From Saprospiraceae bacterium (lineage in GTDB: Bacteria; Bacteroidota; Bacteroidia; Chitinophagales; Saprospiraceae): 64,000 nt of DNA. Positions 55,948 to 64,000 of this stretch are shown here, piece by piece. The position numbers and the translations under genes were made by a program. Within the stretch, counting starts at the first letter, position 1, and every line of letters begins with the position of its first letter. The DNA is taken from positions 620,001-684,000 of the forward strand of contig JAHBTW010000001.1 of assembly GCA_019638385.1 (NCBI GenBank). The letters run 5' to 3'. Below the pieces are notes generated by a model, which was given only the letters and a program-made list of their open reading frames with translations, made no database searches and was not told where the DNA came from.

Positions 55948-55977
55948 TTGAAATTCGACCAAAAGGCCGTACTTTTG
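55948..55977 (+). promoter_or_regulatory. Promoter of the type IX cargo gene (TTG-19-TACTTTTG)
   Basis: TTG at 55948-55950, exactly 19 bases, then TACTTTTG at 55970-55977, 40 bases before the ATG at 56018. With the prmA promoter it is the best match to the Bacteroidota consensus here. Confidence 0.65.
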
Positions 55978-56017
55978 AGCTTCGACTGTTTACTATCACT
56001 TTAAAATTTTTAAACCG

Positions 56018-57889
56018 ATGATGAAAATGTTTACACGTAGTTTTGCCTTCATCCTGTTCATTGCCATTGGCGCAGTGCAGAGTTTCGGGCAAGTTCCTTT
56101 CTTTACAGAAGATTTCTCCGCGGGCATTCCTGCCGGATGGACCAATGTGGATGCTACCAGTGCTCCCAACCAGTTGGTTGTCTTCCAGGCAGCCACTGAT
56201 CCCGCTGCTGTAGCGCCGGCCGCACTCGGTTATCAGCCGTCTTCTGTGTTCAATGCTCCTACGGCGGCTATGGGCTATATATGGGCCAACTCCGACCGTG
56301 GGTTGCCGGGCGCTCCTGCTGAAGATCACACCACGAGGTTGACGACAACGCCGATTGATTGCTCCGACAGAGACCTCGTTTTTCTCCGCTTTCAATCATT
56401 GATCGGTGTGTTCGATTATGACGCATCTACCAATGCCATTGTGCGCGTAAGTACGGACGGCGGAACCACTTGGACTGATTTCACAGCCTTCCCTTGCTTG
56501 GTTACAGGCGCTGCCAATCCGCCTTGCGTGCGCTGGTCGGCCAATCCGGAGGTAGTGGTTGTCAATATCAGTTCTGCGGCAGCGAATGAGGCCAACGTGC
56601 TTATTCAATGGCAGTGGAACGGCGGCTGGGAATACTTCTGGGCATTGGATGACGTGGAATTGATTGACTCAGATCCGCGATTGCCCAACAACATGCGTAT
56701 AAACAACTTCTTCGCTTTCGCGCCGAATGCACAAACACCGGCGAGTCAGGTAGAGCCGTTCGGGTTCCTGGCCGACATTGAAAACGTCGGTACGGCCGCC
56801 CAAATGGGTGCAGTGCTTACTGTGACCATTGAAAACTCGAATGAAGAGGAGATTTTCTCTACCTCTATCATGTATGGTGAGATTGCTTCCGATTCAACAG
56901 CGGAAAACGTGCTTTTCCCGACTGAGTTTGTAATGCCGGCCATTCCCGACCTTTACTTCGGTACCTACACGCTGACCTTGTCGCCGGAAGAGGACCAGGA
57001 TACTTCCAACAACACCAGGGAGTTTGCATTCGCTGTGACGCAGTTCACTTTCGCGAAGGAATTGGAAGCCACCCGCTCCGTAGCGCCTGCCGCCGACGAC
57101 AGCTATACTTATGGCAATGTTTATTATGTTCCCAACGGGCAAGGGTATTTGGCGGACGCGCTTTCTTTCCGGGTCGCCAACGCAGATGAACTTGCCGGCA
57201 GAAGCGTAACCACCTTACTGTACAAATGGGACGGCGACGCCAATGACAATTTGCGGGCAGATCCGGCAGAGTTTGGAGGCGGTCCCATCGCTTTCAATTC
57301 TTATACGTTTGTCGGTGATGAAGGTACGAATTTCATTACCCTGCCGGTTGACTTAGACGGTAACGAAATTGCATTGGAAGACGATTCTTACTATATCGTT
57401 GTGGTACAATATACCACCGATGACGATCAGCCGATGTTTTTGTTGGCCAATGGCGTAAACGATTACCAGGCTACCTGGTTCCGCTCCGACTCTTTGGGCG
57501 CTCCGCGCTATGCCGGCGCGCTGGATGTGGGCAACACCGGTTCTTTCGGCCTTGTCGGCTTCGGCTTTAGCATCGTTCCGGTAGTGCGTTTCCACATTGC
57601 AGACCCGTCTTCTGCACAGGAGCCTGTTTTACCTGCCACGGCAATCAATGTGTACCCGAACCCGGCCAATGAGCAATTCACTGTTGCATTGAACCTCGAT
57701 GCGCCTTCTTCCAAAGTGGAAGTGAGCATCATGGATATCTCCGGGAAAGTGCTGCGCGTTGAAAACCATCAGAACCTGTTCCGCGAGCAGTTGTCTTACA
57801 ACGTGGCGAATTTGCCCTCCGGAGCATACAACGTGCGCGTTCGTACCGACAAAGGTATCGTGGTGAAGCGAGTAGTGATACAACACTAA
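56018..57889 (+). CDS. Secreted multi-domain protein with type IX (type A) sorting domain
   Basis: 623 residues; signal peptide within MMKMFTRSFAFILFIAIGAV to about residue 25. Residues about 26-215 have a FFTEDFSAGIPAGWTNVDAT opening, CSDRDLVFLRFQSLIGVFDY and NVLIQWQWNGGWEYFWALDD, a jelly-roll or choice-of-anchor type domain of secreted Bacteroidota proteins. Residues about 245-345 are a CARDB-like domain (FLADIENVGTAAQMGAVLTV). Residues 350-530 are a further beta domain without a clear name. The last ~85 residues (INVYPNPANEQFTVALNLDA to DKGIVVKRVVIQH) are a type A sorting domain. It is exported to the surface; the substrate is unknown. Preceded by a strong promoter. Confidence 0.88.
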   Translation: MMKMFTRSFAFILFIAIGAVQSFGQVPFFTEDFSAGIPAGWTNVDATSAPNQLVVFQAATDPAAVAPAALGYQPSSVFNAPTAAMGYIWANSDRGLPGAPAEDHTTRLTTTPIDCSDRDLVFLRFQSLIGVFDYDASTNAIVRVSTDGGTTWTDFTAFPCLVTGAANPPCVRWSANPEVVVVNISSAAANEANVLIQWQWNGGWEYFWALDDVELIDSDPRLPNNMRINNFFAFAPNAQTPASQVEPFGFLADIENVGTAAQMGAVLTVTIENSNEEEIFSTSIMYGEIASDSTAENVLFPTEFVMPAIPDLYFGTYTLTLSPEEDQDTSNNTREFAFAVTQFTFAKELEATRSVAPAADDSYTYGNVYYVPNGQGYLADALSFRVANADELAGRSVTTLLYKWDGDANDNLRADPAEFGGGPIAFNSYTFVGDEGTNFITLPVDLDGNEIALEDDSYYIVVVQYTTDDDQPMFLLANGVNDYQATWFRSDSLGAPRYAGALDVGNTGSFGLVGFGFSIVPVVRFHIADPSSAQEPVLPATAINVYPNPANEQFTVALNLDAPSSKVEVSIMDISGKVLRVENHQNLFREQLSYNVANLPSGAYNVRVRTDKGIVVKRVVIQH

Positions 57890-57928
57890 TACACACGGTA
57901 AACAGATATACACTTAAGGTGTAAAAAA

Positions 57929-58005
57929 GCAAGGGGCAATTTGCAAATCGCAAAATTGCCCCTTGTCTTTTTGTCTATTGCCGTTTTGCCCCTTGCCAAT
58001 TTGCC
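57929..58005. repeat. Heptad repeat, TTGCCCC family, with an intrinsic bidirectional terminator
   Basis: Eleven consecutive 7-base words: GCAAGGG, GCAATTT, GCAAATC, GCAAAAT, then TGCCCCT, TGTCTTT and further TTTGCCC-like words to 58005. The first half forms a hairpin of about 15 base pairs (57930-57944 with 57950-57965). On the minus strand it is followed by CTTTTTTAC, so it should end pgi; on the plus strand by TCTTTTTG, so it should end the cargo gene. The two genes are convergent. Confidence 0.85.
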
Positions 58006-58007
58006 TT

Positions 58008-59666
58008 TTACTTCCCACTCCAGCCTTTCCAGGTATTGATTAATCCATTGGTAGAAGCGTCATGACCGGTGACGGCTGCGTCGCTTTCCAGTTCGGGAAG
58101 AATGTTATTGGCGAGTTGTTTGCCAAGTTCTACCCCCCATTGGTCAAAGCTGAAGATATTCCAGATAATGCCCTGCACGAATATTTTATGTTCGTACAAA
58201 GCAATGAGGGCGCCGAGGTTCCGAGGCGTAATCTCGCGGATGAGAATGGAGTTGGAGGGGCGATTGCCGGGAAAAACTTTAAAAGGCAGCAGAAATGCGA
58301 TTTCCTCTTTTGATTTGCCCGCTGCTGTCAATTCGGCTTCCGCTTCGGCTGCTGTTTTGCCGCACATCAGGGCTTCCGTTTGAGCAAAAAAGTTGGACAT
58401 CAGCAGTTTGTGATGTTCCCCGATAGGGTTGCGGCTGATGGCCGGCGCAATAAAATCACAGGGAATGAGCTTGGTACCCTGGTGGATGAGTTGATAAAAA
58501 GCATGTTGGCCGTTGGTGCCCGGCTCGCCCCAGATGATGGGGCCGGTTTGATAGGCCACCCGCTTGCCGGAACGGTCGGTGTTTTTGCCGTTGCTTTCCA
58601 TGTTGCCCTGCTGAAAATAAGCAGGAAAGCGATGCAGATACTGGTCGTAAGGGAGAATAGCCTCTGATTCGGCGCCGAAGAAGTTGTTGTACCAAATACC
58701 GATTAAAGCGAGTATCACCGGAGCATTGCGCTCCAAAGGCGTTTCGCGAAAGTGCCGGTCCATGGCATGGAAACCGTCAAGTAGCGCACTAAAGTGCTCA
58801 TATCCAACGGTCAATGCAATAGAAAGCCCGATGGCGGAGGTAAGAGAGTAACGACCGCCGACCCAATCCCAAAATTCAAACATGTTTTCCGGCGCAATGC
58901 CGAAAGATCGCACGGCGGCGGCATTGGTCGAAACCGCGACAAAATGCCGGGCCACATGTTGTTCCCCCACAGCAGCATTCAAAAACCAGCGACGGGCCGT
59001 GAAGGCGTTGGTCATGGTTTCCTGCGTCGTGAACGTTTTGGAAGATATGATGAACAGAGCCGTTTCATGGTTAATTTGCCGCAGCGTTTCCGCAATGTGC
59101 GTTCCGTCCACATTAGAGACGAAGTGTACCCGTATACCCGGTTTCCAATAAGAGCGCAGCGCCTCGGTCGTCATCACCCCGCCGAGATCGGAGCCGCCGA
59201 TGCCTATGTTGACAATATCCGCAATGGGCTTACCGGTGTACCCGGTCCATGCGCCGTTGTGAACTTCACGGCTGAAACGCTTTATTTGTTCCAATACGGC
59301 ATTCACGGCCGGCATGACGTCTTTGCCGGCTGCATATATAGGTGTATTGGAGCGATTGCGCAAGGCTGTGTGCAACACCGCGCGGCCTTCCGTTTCGTTT
59401 ATTTTTGCCCCGGAGAACATTTGTTCTATGGCCTTGGGCAACTGGGTTTCTCGGGCCAATTGAAGTAAAAGCTCCAGCGTTTCGGCAGTGAGGATATTTT
59501 TGGAATAATCTATCAAAAAGTCCTCCCATTGGATGGAAAAGCGTTGGAAGCGATTGGCATCTGCGGCAAAAAGATTGCGCAGATGCTGCTCTTTGAGATG
59601 GAGATAATGCGCTTCCAGCGCAGACCAGGCAGTCGTTTCGGTCGGATTTTGACGAGGCAGGATCAT
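58008..59666 (-). CDS. pgi: Glucose-6-phosphate isomerase
   Basis: 552 residues from ATG 59666 ([20 protein letters not shown]). The longer frame upstream would overlap the ybbR-like gene, so this start is preferred. Signature regions: [20 protein letters not shown] (catalytic Lys/His area), [40 protein letters not shown] and [13 protein letters not shown]. The protein joins glycolysis and gluconeogenesis. The C-terminus KGWSGK lies before a bidirectional terminator. It is transcribed downstream of the ybbR-like gene after 68 bases. Confidence 0.97.
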   Translation of the reverse strand: MILPRQNPTETTAWSALEAHYLHLKEQHLRNLFAADANRFQRFSIQWEDFLIDYSKNILTAETLELLLQLARETQLPKAIEQMFSGAKINETEGRAVLHTALRNRSNTPIYAAGKDVMPAVNAVLEQIKRFSREVHNGAWTGYTGKPIADIVNIGIGGSDLGGVMTTEALRSYWKPGIRVHFVSNVDGTHIAETLRQINHETALFIISSKTFTTQETMTNAFTARRWFLNAAVGEQHVARHFVAVSTNAAAVRSFGIAPENMFEFWDWVGGRYSLTSAIGLSIALTVGYEHFSALLDGFHAMDRHFRETPLERNAPVILALIGIWYNNFFGAESEAILPYDQYLHRFPAYFQQGNMESNGKNTDRSGKRVAYQTGPIIWGEPGTNGQHAFYQLIHQGTKLIPCDFIAPAISRNPIGEHHKLLMSNFFAQTEALMCGKTAAEAEAELTAAGKSKEEIAFLLPFKVFPGNRPSNSILIREITPRNLGALIALYEHKIFVQGIIWNIFSFDQWGVELGKQLANNILPELESDAAVTGHDASTNGLINTWKGWSGK

Positions 59667-59734
59667 ATTGGGATTGATTGTTGATGGTACAAAAATGACA
59701 CATATTGTGAGGTAAGCCAAGCGCAAAGCGATAC

Positions 59735-60709
59735 TCACCTTACCAAAAAGAACTCCACGGAGCGGGGAGAGAAGCGCACATTACTCACATGGGCGGGCGC
59801 GCGCGTCAGTTGGAGCAAGGCGGTGTTGCGCTGGTCTTTATACAGCGTAACGCCCTCCACATCGGCTATGATTTCAAAATCTTCGGCACTGGTCTCGTTG
59901 TATCGGCTCAGGCCGACCACACAGGTGATCTGCACAGTTTGCGGAAAAATACGCACGCTGTCTTTGATGTTCTGAATAGAAACCGGCACCCAGAAAGATT
60001 GCTCGGTAAATTGCTCCACTTTAACATCCACGACCACCTGCGGTTTACTCAGCAATACTCCGGATGGGGGAGGAGCCAATTCCAATGTTTTGGAAACCGA
60101 TACCCGCAGGTTGTTCAGCACCAAAGAGTCCGTATTCCAGAAGTTAACTTCAGACAGAGTGGATTCCGGGCCGGTGAGCGTCACGGAGTCGGGCTGGAGA
60201 GACGGAGGCTGTTGTAGTTGGTAGCCCTGTTCAAAGGAGAATCGGCTGTTGAGCCGCACGGGTACCCGCTTTGTTTCTTTTTGCTCCAACAGCAAAGTGA
60301 TATCGTCGTAGTTGAGCTCTACGATGTTCAACCCTCTGGAGGAGAGATTGCTCAGCACCTCGCTCCGCAGTTGCGCCCGGCTCAGCACGAAACGATCCTG
60401 CACATTACTCAGGTCGTATGCCAGCCCGATGCGCGATGCCGACAGGAAATCAACCAACAAGTCCCAGCCTGTACCCTGTATGGTGGCGAGAATATCCGAA
60501 GGCGGCAATGCGGAAAAAGTCTTACCCTCCGGAAGAGTAAAACTTAGTTCCACCGTCTTTTCCGAGCGGTAGGTTTGAGAGAGTTTGACTAAAAGCCAAA
60601 AGACAAAAGCAATACCGATACAGATGCCGAGCAGCGAGCGATCTTCCCGGGCAGGCAGATCAATTAGCTTCTTTCTCCTCTTCTTTAGGTTTGTTTTTTC
60701 CTCCGGCAT
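59735..60709 (-). CDS. YbbR domain protein (CdaR-like)
   Basis: 324 residues. One N-terminal membrane helix at about 25-43 ([20 protein letters not shown]) after a Lys-rich head, then a periplasmic region of YbbR-like strands: [60 protein letters not shown] and [20 protein letters not shown]. Such proteins regulate diadenylate cyclase in Firmicutes, but in Bacteroidota the role is unknown. Its start lies 50 bases inside the 3' end of yajC, a marked overlap implying translational coupling. Confidence 0.85.
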   Translation of the reverse strand: MPEEKTNLKKRRKKLIDLPAREDRSLLGICIGIAFVFWLLVKLSQTYRSEKTVELSFTLPEGKTFSALPPSDILATIQGTGWDLLVDFLSASRIGLAYDLSNVQDRFVLSRAQLRSEVLSNLSSRGLNIVELNYDDITLLLEQKETKRVPVRLNSRFSFEQGYQLQQPPSLQPDSVTLTGPESTLSEVNFWNTDSLVLNNLRVSVSKTLELAPPPSGVLLSKPQVVVDVKVEQFTEQSFWVPVSIQNIKDSVRIFPQTVQITCVVGLSRYNETSAEDFEIIADVEGVTLYKDQRNTALLQLTRAPAHVSNVRFSPRSVEFFLVR

Positions 60710-61004
60710 ATACAGCTTCGGTCATTTCTTTGGAGATGGAGCTTTTGGTCACCCGCACAAAGTTTTTGTTACCCAGTTCTACGGTAATGATATCTCCATC
60801 AATTTTATTGATGCGGCCCAAAAGCCCGCTGCCGGTCACAATATCGTCGCCCTTTTGAAGCGATTCAATGAAGTTGCGCTGCTCTTTTTGGCGCTTGGCC
60901 TGCGGACGCAGCAGAAACAACCAAAATACGAGCATCATGGCGCCGAAAAACAGGAGGCTGCCGGTGTCGAATCCTCCTTGCAAAAAGATTGGTTGAAAAT
61001 CCAT
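60660..61004 (-). CDS. yajC: Preprotein translocase subunit YajC
   Basis: 114 residues, the usual length. The N-terminal membrane helix is GAMMLVFWLFLLRPQAKRQK, with the family RPQ motif, followed by KGDDIVTGSGLLGRINKID and DIITVELGNKNFVRVTKSSI. It acts at the inner membrane with SecDF in protein export. The gene sits between DUF1573 and the ybbR-like gene, the order common in Bacteroidota. Confidence 0.95.
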   Translation of the reverse strand: MDFQPIFLQGGFDTGSLLFFGAMMLVFWLFLLRPQAKRQKEQRNFIESLQKGDDIVTGSGLLGRINKIDGDIITVELGNKNFVRVTKSSISKEMTEAVYAGGKNKPKEEEKEAN

Positions 61005-61031
61005 AAGTAAGTAAAGTGTTTTGAAAATCAG

Positions 61032-61556
61032 TTAATTGTCTTTTTTAGTCGAAGCTTTCACATTAACGGTAATGTTCAGCGTGGTCGTACTCGGATACGT
61101 GTTGGCGGTGACAACAACGGGTTTGGACGAAGCGCCCTCCCGGCCGTTGGAATCAAAACGCACTTCGATTTCTCCTTTGCCGCCGGGCGGGATAGGGCTT
61201 TTTGGCCAATTGGGACTGGTACAGCCGCAGGAACTTCGCACATGAGCTATGGCCAACGGCGTTTTACCTACATTCGTAAAAGGGAAGGTATGATTTACAA
61301 TATCGCCTTCTTCTACATCGCCGAAATCGTGTGAAGTGTGGTCGAACCGGATTTTCGGCACATTAACCGTATCGGTAGGCGCTTCGGAAGTGGCCGGATT
61401 GCGAATCAGCTCGGCAATATTGTTTGCTCCGGGGCGTATTTCTTCCACCCGTTCGCTTGATTCGCCCGTGTTTTTGCAAGCGATCGGCAAAAGCGCGGCA
61501 CACAAGCATATATAGAAGAATAATTTCACTCGCTTGTTCTTTTCTGCATACAGCAT
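61032..61556 (-). CDS. DUF1573 family lipoprotein
   Basis: 174 residues. N-terminal KLFFYICLCAALLPIAC with Cys27 in a lipobox (LPIAC). The mature part has RFDHTSHDFGDVEEGDIVNH, FTNVGKTPLAIAHVRSSCGC and TSPNWPKSPIPPGGKGEIEV, the DUF1573 pattern of a beta-sandwich with a conserved CGC. Function in the envelope is unknown. It is the first gene of the DUF1573-yajC-ybbR group. Confidence 0.9.
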   Translation of the reverse strand: MLYAEKNKRVKLFFYICLCAALLPIACKNTGESSERVEEIRPGANNIAELIRNPATSEAPTDTVNVPKIRFDHTSHDFGDVEEGDIVNHTFPFTNVGKTPLAIAHVRSSCGCTSPNWPKSPIPPGGKGEIEVRFDSNGREGASSKPVVVTANTYPSTTTLNITVNVKASTKKDN

Positions 61557-61578
61557 AACCGGTTAATTCCTTTTTTTG

Positions 61579-61586
61579 CAAAAGTA
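61579..61586 (-). promoter_or_regulatory. -7 element of the DUF1573 gene
   Basis: Minus strand TACTTTTG, 22 bases before the ATG at 61556. The divergent aroK start is at 61610, so this 53-base region must serve both genes. The -33 part is not clear. Confidence 0.4.
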
Positions 61587-61609
61587 GCAATTTTGAGCAA
61601 ATTGGAACG

Positions 61610-62140
61610 ATGAAAATATATCTGACAGGATTCATGGGAACCGGAAAAACCTATACCGGGCGACGCTTGGCAGCCGTCTTAGGTTTTGCTTTTCTCGATT
61701 TGGACGAAGCCATTGCCACGGAACAAGGATGCTCTGTCGCGGAAATTTTTCAAACGGAAGGGGAGGCCCGTTTCCGGGAATTGGAAAAGCGGGCGCTTCG
61801 TGCCACCGAAACCTTGGGGCGCACCGTTATTGCTTGCGGAGGCGGTACGCCCTGCTATGAAGACAACATGCAGTGGATGAACGAGCAGGGCGTCACGGTG
61901 TGGCTCAAGGTACCTGCGGAAGAGCTGTACCGCCGACTGACCGCTCATCCGGAGCAGCGCCCTCTTCTGGCAGGCTTGCAATCGGAAGCGGAATGGATGC
62001 AGTTTTTACAACAAAAACTCTCGGGGCGGGAACCCTGGTACCGGCAGGCGCAAATCACCGTTGAACGCCGGGAAAAAGGAGAGGATTCCGCCGCGCTTTT
62101 AGCGGCACAATTGCACGAAAAGTTTCCCGATTTTTTTTGA
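61610..62140 (+). CDS. aroK: Shikimate kinase
   Basis: 176 residues, the standard length. Walker A is GFMGTGKTYTG at 7-17, then FLDLDEAIATEQGCSVAEIF (Asp binding shikimate), EGEARFRELEKRAL and IACGGGTPCYEDN; the lid RPLLAGL is at about 120. It phosphorylates shikimate in aromatic amino acid synthesis. Divergent from the DUF1573 gene; followed by kbl after 30 bases. Confidence 0.95.
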   Translation: MKIYLTGFMGTGKTYTGRRLAAVLGFAFLDLDEAIATEQGCSVAEIFQTEGEARFRELEKRALRATETLGRTVIACGGGTPCYEDNMQWMNEQGVTVWLKVPAEELYRRLTAHPEQRPLLAGLQSEAEWMQFLQQKLSGREPWYRQAQITVERREKGEDSAALLAAQLHEKFPDFF

Positions 62141-62170
62141 ATCTTTGACCAACAAATAAAAATACGAAGT

Positions 62171-63358
62171 ATGTACGTCAACGTAGAACCTGCATTGCAA
62201 AAAGAACTCCGCGATATTCAGGAAGCCGGATTGTTCAAAAAAGAACGCATCATTACGACCCCTCAAGGTCCGCAAATTAGCACCGATCAGGGAATGGAAG
62301 TGCTCAATTTTTGCGCCAACAACTACCTCGGCCTCTCGTCTCATCCGGAGGTCATCAAGGCGGCTAAAGCAGCCATTGACACACATGGCTTCGGGATGTC
62401 GTCGGTGCGTTTTATCTGCGGCACGCAGGATATACACAAGGAACTGGAGCGCAAAACTGCCGAATTCCTCGGCATGGAAGACTGTATCCTGTACGCTGCG
62501 GCTTTTGACGCCAACGGGGGACTGTTTGAGCCAATCCTCGGCGAAGAAGATGCCATCATTTCCGACGAACTCAATCACGCCTCTATCATTGACGGGGTCC
62601 GGTTGTGCAAAGCGAAGCGCTTTCGTTATAAGCACAACGATATGAATGATTTGGAAGACCGGCTCAAAGAAGCCTCTTCGGCCCGCCGCCGCCTCATTGC
62701 CACTGACGGCGCATTTTCTATGGACGGCACCATCGCTCAATTGGATAAAGTCTGCGACCTGGCCGATCGCTACGATGCGATGGTGATGATAGACGAGTGC
62801 CATGCAAGCGGTTTCCTCGGCAAAACGGGGCGCGGCACCCATGAATATCGCAATGTAATGAACCGCGTTGACATCATAACCGGCACCTACGGCAAGGCGC
62901 TCGGCGGCGCATCCGGCGGATTTACCGCAGCGCGCAAAGAGATTGTGGAAATGCTCCGTCAGCGCTCGCGCCCGTACCTGTTCTCCAATACCCTCGCGCC
63001 GGCTATTGTAGGGGCGTCTATTAAGGTATTGGAAATGCTCAGCAGTGCTACTACGCTGAGAGACAGGCTCGAACAAAACACGCAGTATTTCCGAAAGGCA
63101 ATGACGGCGGCCGGCTTCGACATCCTGCCGGGCGAGCACCCCATCGTGCCCATTATGTTGTACGATGCCAAATTGGCACAGGAGTTTGCAGCCCGCCTGC
63201 TTACAGAGGGCGTATATGTCATTGGGTTCTTCTATCCCGTTGTGCCTCAGGGGAAAGCGCGGATTCGGGTACAGCTTTCCGCAGCGCATGAGCAGGAACA
63301 TTTGGAGAAAGCCGTGGCGGCGTTTACGAAAGTAGGAAAAGAATTGAGCGTACTTTGA
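62171..63358 (+). CDS. kbl: Glycine C-acetyltransferase (2-amino-3-ketobutyrate CoA ligase)
   Basis: 395 residues. [20 protein letters not shown], then [20 protein letters not shown] (Kbl-type pattern). [20 protein letters not shown] holds the Asp and His of the alpha-oxoamine synthase family and [16 protein letters not shown] the Schiff-base Lys. [17 protein letters not shown] and [20 protein letters not shown] follow. It cleaves 2-amino-3-oxobutyrate to glycine and acetyl-CoA in threonine breakdown; the threonine dehydrogenase partner is not adjacent. The stop TGA overlaps the TTG start of the next gene. Confidence 0.93.
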   Translation: MYVNVEPALQKELRDIQEAGLFKKERIITTPQGPQISTDQGMEVLNFCANNYLGLSSHPEVIKAAKAAIDTHGFGMSSVRFICGTQDIHKELERKTAEFLGMEDCILYAAAFDANGGLFEPILGEEDAIISDELNHASIIDGVRLCKAKRFRYKHNDMNDLEDRLKEASSARRRLIATDGAFSMDGTIAQLDKVCDLADRYDAMVMIDECHASGFLGKTGRGTHEYRNVMNRVDIITGTYGKALGGASGGFTAARKEIVEMLRQRSRPYLFSNTLAPAIVGASIKVLEMLSSATTLRDRLEQNTQYFRKAMTAAGFDILPGEHPIVPIMLYDAKLAQEFAARLLTEGVYVIGFFYPVVPQGKARIRVQLSAAHEQEHLEKAVAAFTKVGKELSVL

Positions 63359-64000
63359 AAGAGCCGTTCCGAAAGGGTAGGGGAGCGCAGATCAACACGC
63401 CCAACCCCTATCACGAGCACCATAGCGATGAATCGCCGGAAACGCCGGACGATTGGGAAGATCTCTACGAACTGCGCACAGAATTCATTGAGGTACACCC
63501 AAAAACGATGCTCAATAAGGTGGACAGCCCCGACATCGGGTTGTGCTATTCCATGAACCCATACCAAGGCTGCGAACACGGCTGCGTTTATTGTTACGCC
63601 CGCAATACGCATACCTATTGGGGATACAGCGCCGGGGTAGATTTTGAGCAAAAGATATTGATCAAAAAGGCAGCGGCGGCGGTATTAGATGCGGAATTGC
63701 GAAAACCCAAATACGAACCGCTGCCAATCATGTTGGCGGGCAATACGGATTGTTATCAACCGGCCGAGCGGCAGTTCGGCATCACCCGACAAATTCTGGA
63801 AGTACTGTGGAAGCATAAGCATCCTGTGGGCTTAATTACCAAAAACAGCCTCGTTCTGCGCGACCTTGATTTGTTGAGGGAAATGGCCGCGCTGCGCTTG
63901 GTAAAAGTATCCATTTCTGTCACTACGCTGAATGAAGAGTTAAGACGCTTCCTTGAACCGCGCACGGCATCCGTCAATAGCCGGCTTCATACCGTAGAGA
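63355..64000 (+). CDS. Radical SAM protein, PA0069/SplB-like (3' part outside window)
   Basis: Open to the window edge from a TTG at 63355 that overlaps the kbl stop; about 215 codons are visible. The opening [18 protein letters not shown] matches the KGRG start of the PA0069-like family. [20 protein letters not shown] carries the CX3CX2C cluster of radical SAM enzymes, followed by [30 protein letters not shown] and [14 protein letters not shown] continue the barrel. Substrate unknown. Translational coupling to kbl is likely. Confidence 0.85.
   Translation, partial: MKEPFRKGRGAQINTPNPYHEHHSDESPETPDDWEDLYELRTEFIEVHPKTMLNKVDSPDIGLCYSMNPYQGCEHGCVYCYARNTHTYWGYSAGVDFEQKILIKKAAAAVLDAELRKPKYEPLPIMLAGNTDCYQPAERQFGITRQILEVLWKHKHPVGLITKNSLVLRDLDLLREMAALRLVKVSISVTTLNEELRRFLEPRTASVNSRLHTVE

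Noticed and set aside
62099..63301. A 400-codon open frame on the minus strand.
   Set aside because: It is antisense to kbl and the end of aroK, both with complete family motifs.

Overview
The window is 64 kb of chromosomal DNA from a member of the Bacteroidota. I see about 47 protein-coding genes and no rRNA, tRNA, CRISPR array, insertion sequence or phage gene. The evidence for the phylum is: type IX secretion sorting domains of type A (two proteins) and type B (one giant adhesin); a GldA-like gliding ATPase; the DUF1573-YajC-YbbR gene order; and promoters of the TTG / TAnnTTTG type, with 18-19 base spacing in the four best cases. The fairly high GC, the large cell-surface proteins and the dual pyruvate:ferredoxin systems would fit Saprospiria or a related lineage, but that family placement is inference.

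Layout. 1-9.4 kb (mostly minus strand): partial rhomboid protease, di-haem cytochrome c peroxidase lipoprotein, XseA, an ArnT-like glycosyltransferase, a divergent phosphoesterase/beta-propeller protein, a LolC-like permease and an aspartate-type aminotransferase. 9.5-15.1 kb (plus): glycosyltransferase-TPR fusion, methyltransferase, acyl-CoA carboxylase beta subunit and a papain-fold protein lacking its catalytic residues. 15.1-18.4 kb (minus): Pif1-like helicase, and an OmpA protein with a membrane-anchored tandem helix-hairpin-helix protein. 18.6-22.6 kb (plus): Ffh, a class V aminotransferase, a Nudix-like protein without the Nudix box and a lipoprotein. 22.6-24.5 kb (minus): ECF sigma factor with a membrane protein that joins anti-sigma-like, carboxypeptidase-regulatory-like and TonB-C parts. 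24.6-42.1 kb (plus): cysteine desulfurase, a type IX cargo protein, a GltD-like flavoprotein with NifJ, PrmA, a 1514-residue unknown with CutC, a VWA protein and an outer-membrane barrel. 42.0-46.7 kb (minus): a second, multi-subunit 2-oxoacid:ferredoxin oxidoreductase whose gamma subunit is fused to a GltD-like flavoprotein and a ferredoxin. 46.9-64 kb: fungal-type cytosine deaminase, giant type B adhesin, GldA, barrel protein with WaaA and RfaE1 (LPS core), a type IX cargo protein, Pgi, YbbR/YajC/DUF1573, AroK, Kbl and a partial radical SAM protein.

Functional themes are cell envelope and surface (WaaA, RfaE1, barrels, OmpA, type IX cargo, GldA), low-potential electron metabolism (two pyruvate:ferredoxin-type enzymes, each paired with an NAD(P)H-type GltD module) and core housekeeping (Ffh, PrmA, Pgi, AroK, Kbl, YajC).

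The most unusual signal lies between the genes. Several families of degenerate repeats have a period of exactly 7 bases (words such as AGCTTCG, TTGCCCC, CATAGGG, GCCTACC). Many fold back into long hairpins, and one sits inside the reading frame of the ArnT-like glycosyltransferase. They resemble in design the heptanucleotide STRR repeats of cyanobacteria; I know of no description of them in this phylum. Other dispersed families (CACCTCGACT-type, GATCACTTC-type) fill the 27.5-27.8 kb and 42.9-43.3 kb gaps.
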